From an uncultured Erythrobacteraceae bacterium (lineage in GTDB: Bacteria; Pseudomonadota; Alphaproteobacteria; Sphingomonadales; Sphingomonadaceae), in the NCBI GenBank assembly GCA_950071875.1, contig CATMNW010000042.1, positions 1-11,872 on the forward strand: DNA of 11,872 nucleotides, read 5' to 3'. Position 1 is the first letter of the stretch; the number at the start of each line of letters is the position of its first letter. Both the position numbers and the translations under genes were made by a program. The notes under the pieces were generated by a model. The model searched no databases. It had not been told where the DNA came from and saw nothing but the letters and a program-made list of their open reading frames with translations. This document shows, piece after piece, positions 10,561 through 11,872 of this stretch.

Positions 10561-11872
10561 CCACACTGCGCTTTGCTCTCGCATTGCCGCGCCTAAGATC
10601 GGGGGCGTCTGCTGGGCTGCAGACGATGCCAAGCCTGAAGGATCTGTGCGGCGATATCCCGCGGCTCTGGATAGCCAAAGACACGCATGTCGCGAACCTT
10701 GGCTCTGCCGGATGTGTGATCGGCACGCTCTTCTCCCGGGACACCGCGCATCGCGTTTCTCAGTTGCCAGAGGTGGGTGCTCGCTCTGCGAAATGCCTCG
10801 CCGCCAACCTCGCCGCGAACTTCTGGGGTGCCTATATCGCAATTCTGCCCGATCAGGACCGTAGCGATTTGGCTGTACTGCCGGATCCTTCCGGACTGGT
10901 TCCGATCTACCGCCGGGTGACAACAACCCATGTGGTGCTCACCTCTGATCCGAAACTCTTCGAGCAGGCCTGCGGCAAGAGGATGAGTATATCTTGGGAT
11001 TCTCTGGCTCGCTTTTTGATGTGTCCCGAATTGCGCGAGAGACAAACCTGTCTCGTCGGTGTCGACGAGCTTCGGCCCGGCGCCTTGACCTATCCGACTG
11101 CTTGCGATCCCGAAGAATTCCCAGTCTGGCGCGCGCAGCAGTTCCTGCCGGGCAGACTATCGCTCTCCTATGATGAAGCGAGAGCGCAGCTTCGTGACGC
11201 GGCGATCCGTGTCATGGGTGCGTGGGCAGAAGAGCTTGGACCCGTGTCAGTGGCGGTGTCGGGCGGCGTCGACTCTTCCCTCGTCTGCGCCGCGCTTGCG
11301 CGGGCGCAAAAGCCGTTCTCCTGCGTCACGCTCGCGACAGCAGACAGAAGCGGCGACGAGCGGGACTATGCCCGTCTTCTGGCTAAGCACCTGGGTGCAG
11401 AATATGCCGAACGGATTTACGATCCTGCGCGTTTCGATCCCCAGGTCAGCGCCTCGGCCGGTCTTCCGCGTCCGAGCCGCAGATCGTTTCTGTCGACCAT
11501 CGATGCGCTGCTCGCCGATGCCGCAGGTGACCTCGGAGCGCAGATCGTCTTCGATGGCAATGCCGGCGACAATCTGTTCTGCTTTCTTCATTCAGCGGCG
11601 CCGGTCGTCGACCACTTGCGTGTTGAGGGACCCGGACGCGGTGCGGTCGCAACCATTCTGGACATGTGCCGGGTTACCGGCTGCGATTTGCCTGCCATGG
11701 TCAAGGCGACGCTAAAGCGTTTGGTGCGCCGCCCATGCGGCGAATGGCCTTGCGACCGGCGTTTGCTTGCCGATCATCTTGCATCGGATGAGCCGCTGGA
11801 CCCCGTAACACCCTGGGTCGATATCGATGTGGGGCGCCATGGGGGGAAACACGATCATCTTGCCCTGATTAT
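10557..11872 (+). CDS. Lasso macrolactam synthetase C (asparagine-synthetase-like), 3' end cut off
   Basis: 438 codons are visible without a stop; the gene runs off the window (family members have roughly 550-650 residues). C should adenylate the side chain of core Asp8 with ATP and let the Gly1 amine attack it, closing the ring around the tail. Residues about 1-190 correspond to the N-terminal glutaminase-like domain but lack the catalytic Cys2 (MTTLRFALAL), as expected since no glutamine is used. The synthetase domain shows the PP-loop SGGVDSS (235-241), followed by SCVTLATADRSGDERDYARL and FDGNAGDNLFC (332-342), the counterpart of the GxGGDxLF motif; here Ala replaces the usual second Gly. 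ATG overlaps the B stop by 3 bases. An isopeptidase or exporter may follow outside the window. Confidence 0.92.
   Translation, partial: MTTLRFALALPRLRSGASAGLQTMPSLKDLCGDIPRLWIAKDTHVANLGSAGCVIGTLFSRDTAHRVSQLPEVGARSAKCLAANLAANFWGAYIAILPDQDRSDLAVLPDPSGLVPIYRRVTTTHVVLTSDPKLFEQACGKRMSISWDSLARFLMCPELRERQTCLVGVDELRPGALTYPTACDPEEFPVWRAQQFLPGRLSLSYDEARAQLRDAAIRVMGAWAEELGPVSVAVSGGVDSSLVCAALARAQKPFSCVTLATADRSGDERDYARLLAKHLGAEYAERIYDPARFDPQVSASAGLPRPSRRSFLSTIDALLADAAGDLGAQIVFDGNAGDNLFCFLHSAAPVVDHLRVEGPGRGAVATILDMCRVTGCDLPAMVKATLKRLVRRPCGEWPCDRRLLADHLASDEPLDPVTPWVDIDVGRHGGKHDHLALI

Noticed and set aside
11170..11715. 181-codon plus-strand ORF
   Set aside because: A shifted frame inside the lasso cyclase gene, which carries SGGVDSS and GDNLF in the true frame.
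1..11872. CRISPR array or insertion sequence
   Set aside because: No regularly spaced direct repeats and no transposase-like ORF with terminal inverted repeats were seen.

Overview
The window reads as chromosomal DNA of a GC-rich alphaproteobacterium, most likely a sphingomonad (Erythrobacteraceae/Sphingomonadaceae). Supporting signs are an arginine-sensitive-type ArgB, a yggT-folD pair, a small DUF465 protein, a sphingomonad-like HTH protein, a thioredoxin-TPR (CnoX-like) gene next to a LON substrate-binding-domain gene, and a proteobacterial-type lasso peptide locus. The taxonomic placement is inference; no 16S or other marker is present.

Layout. 1-357 is the 3' end of a class Ia ribonucleotide reductase small subunit gene (nrdB). 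488-1370 is a patch of lower GC and different codon use: an unrecognised protein with a coiled coil and two winged-helix-like segments, a 20-residue membrane peptide, and a UUCG hairpin. 1602-3711 holds small accessory genes: a DUF465/YdcH-like protein, an HTH protein, a minus-strand lipoprotein whose 3' end overlaps the HTH gene, and an exported NTF2-like protein. 3789-7278 is mostly a plus-strand housekeeping run: argB, then the tightly packed group yggT, folD, an NTF2-like lipoprotein and marC. 7309-8861 is a two-gene minus-strand operon (CnoX-like thioredoxin, then LON-domain protein), converging on marC at a hairpin. A tRNA-Gly(GCC) lies at 9050-9124, followed by about 630 bp without a convincing gene.

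The accessory highlight is at the right end, 9759-11872. It is a lasso peptide operon in A-B-C order: a 45-residue precursor too short for most gene callers, an RRE-protease fusion (B), and an asparagine-synthetase-like macrolactam synthetase (C) cut by the window end. B would bind the leader and cut after Lys22, and C would activate Asp8 of the core and join it to Gly1, giving a predicted 8-residue ring with a 15-residue tail. Upstream there is a perfect AT-rich 17-bp palindrome containing a consensus -10 hexamer, and a stable hairpin separates A from B. An isopeptidase, TonB receptor or exporter, if present, lies beyond the window.

Other unexplained structure includes a pair of similar dyad elements upstream of the NTF2-like gene and yggT, a perfect 10-bp inverted repeat before the tRNA, and a long hairpin inside the 3' end of the unknown winged-helix gene.
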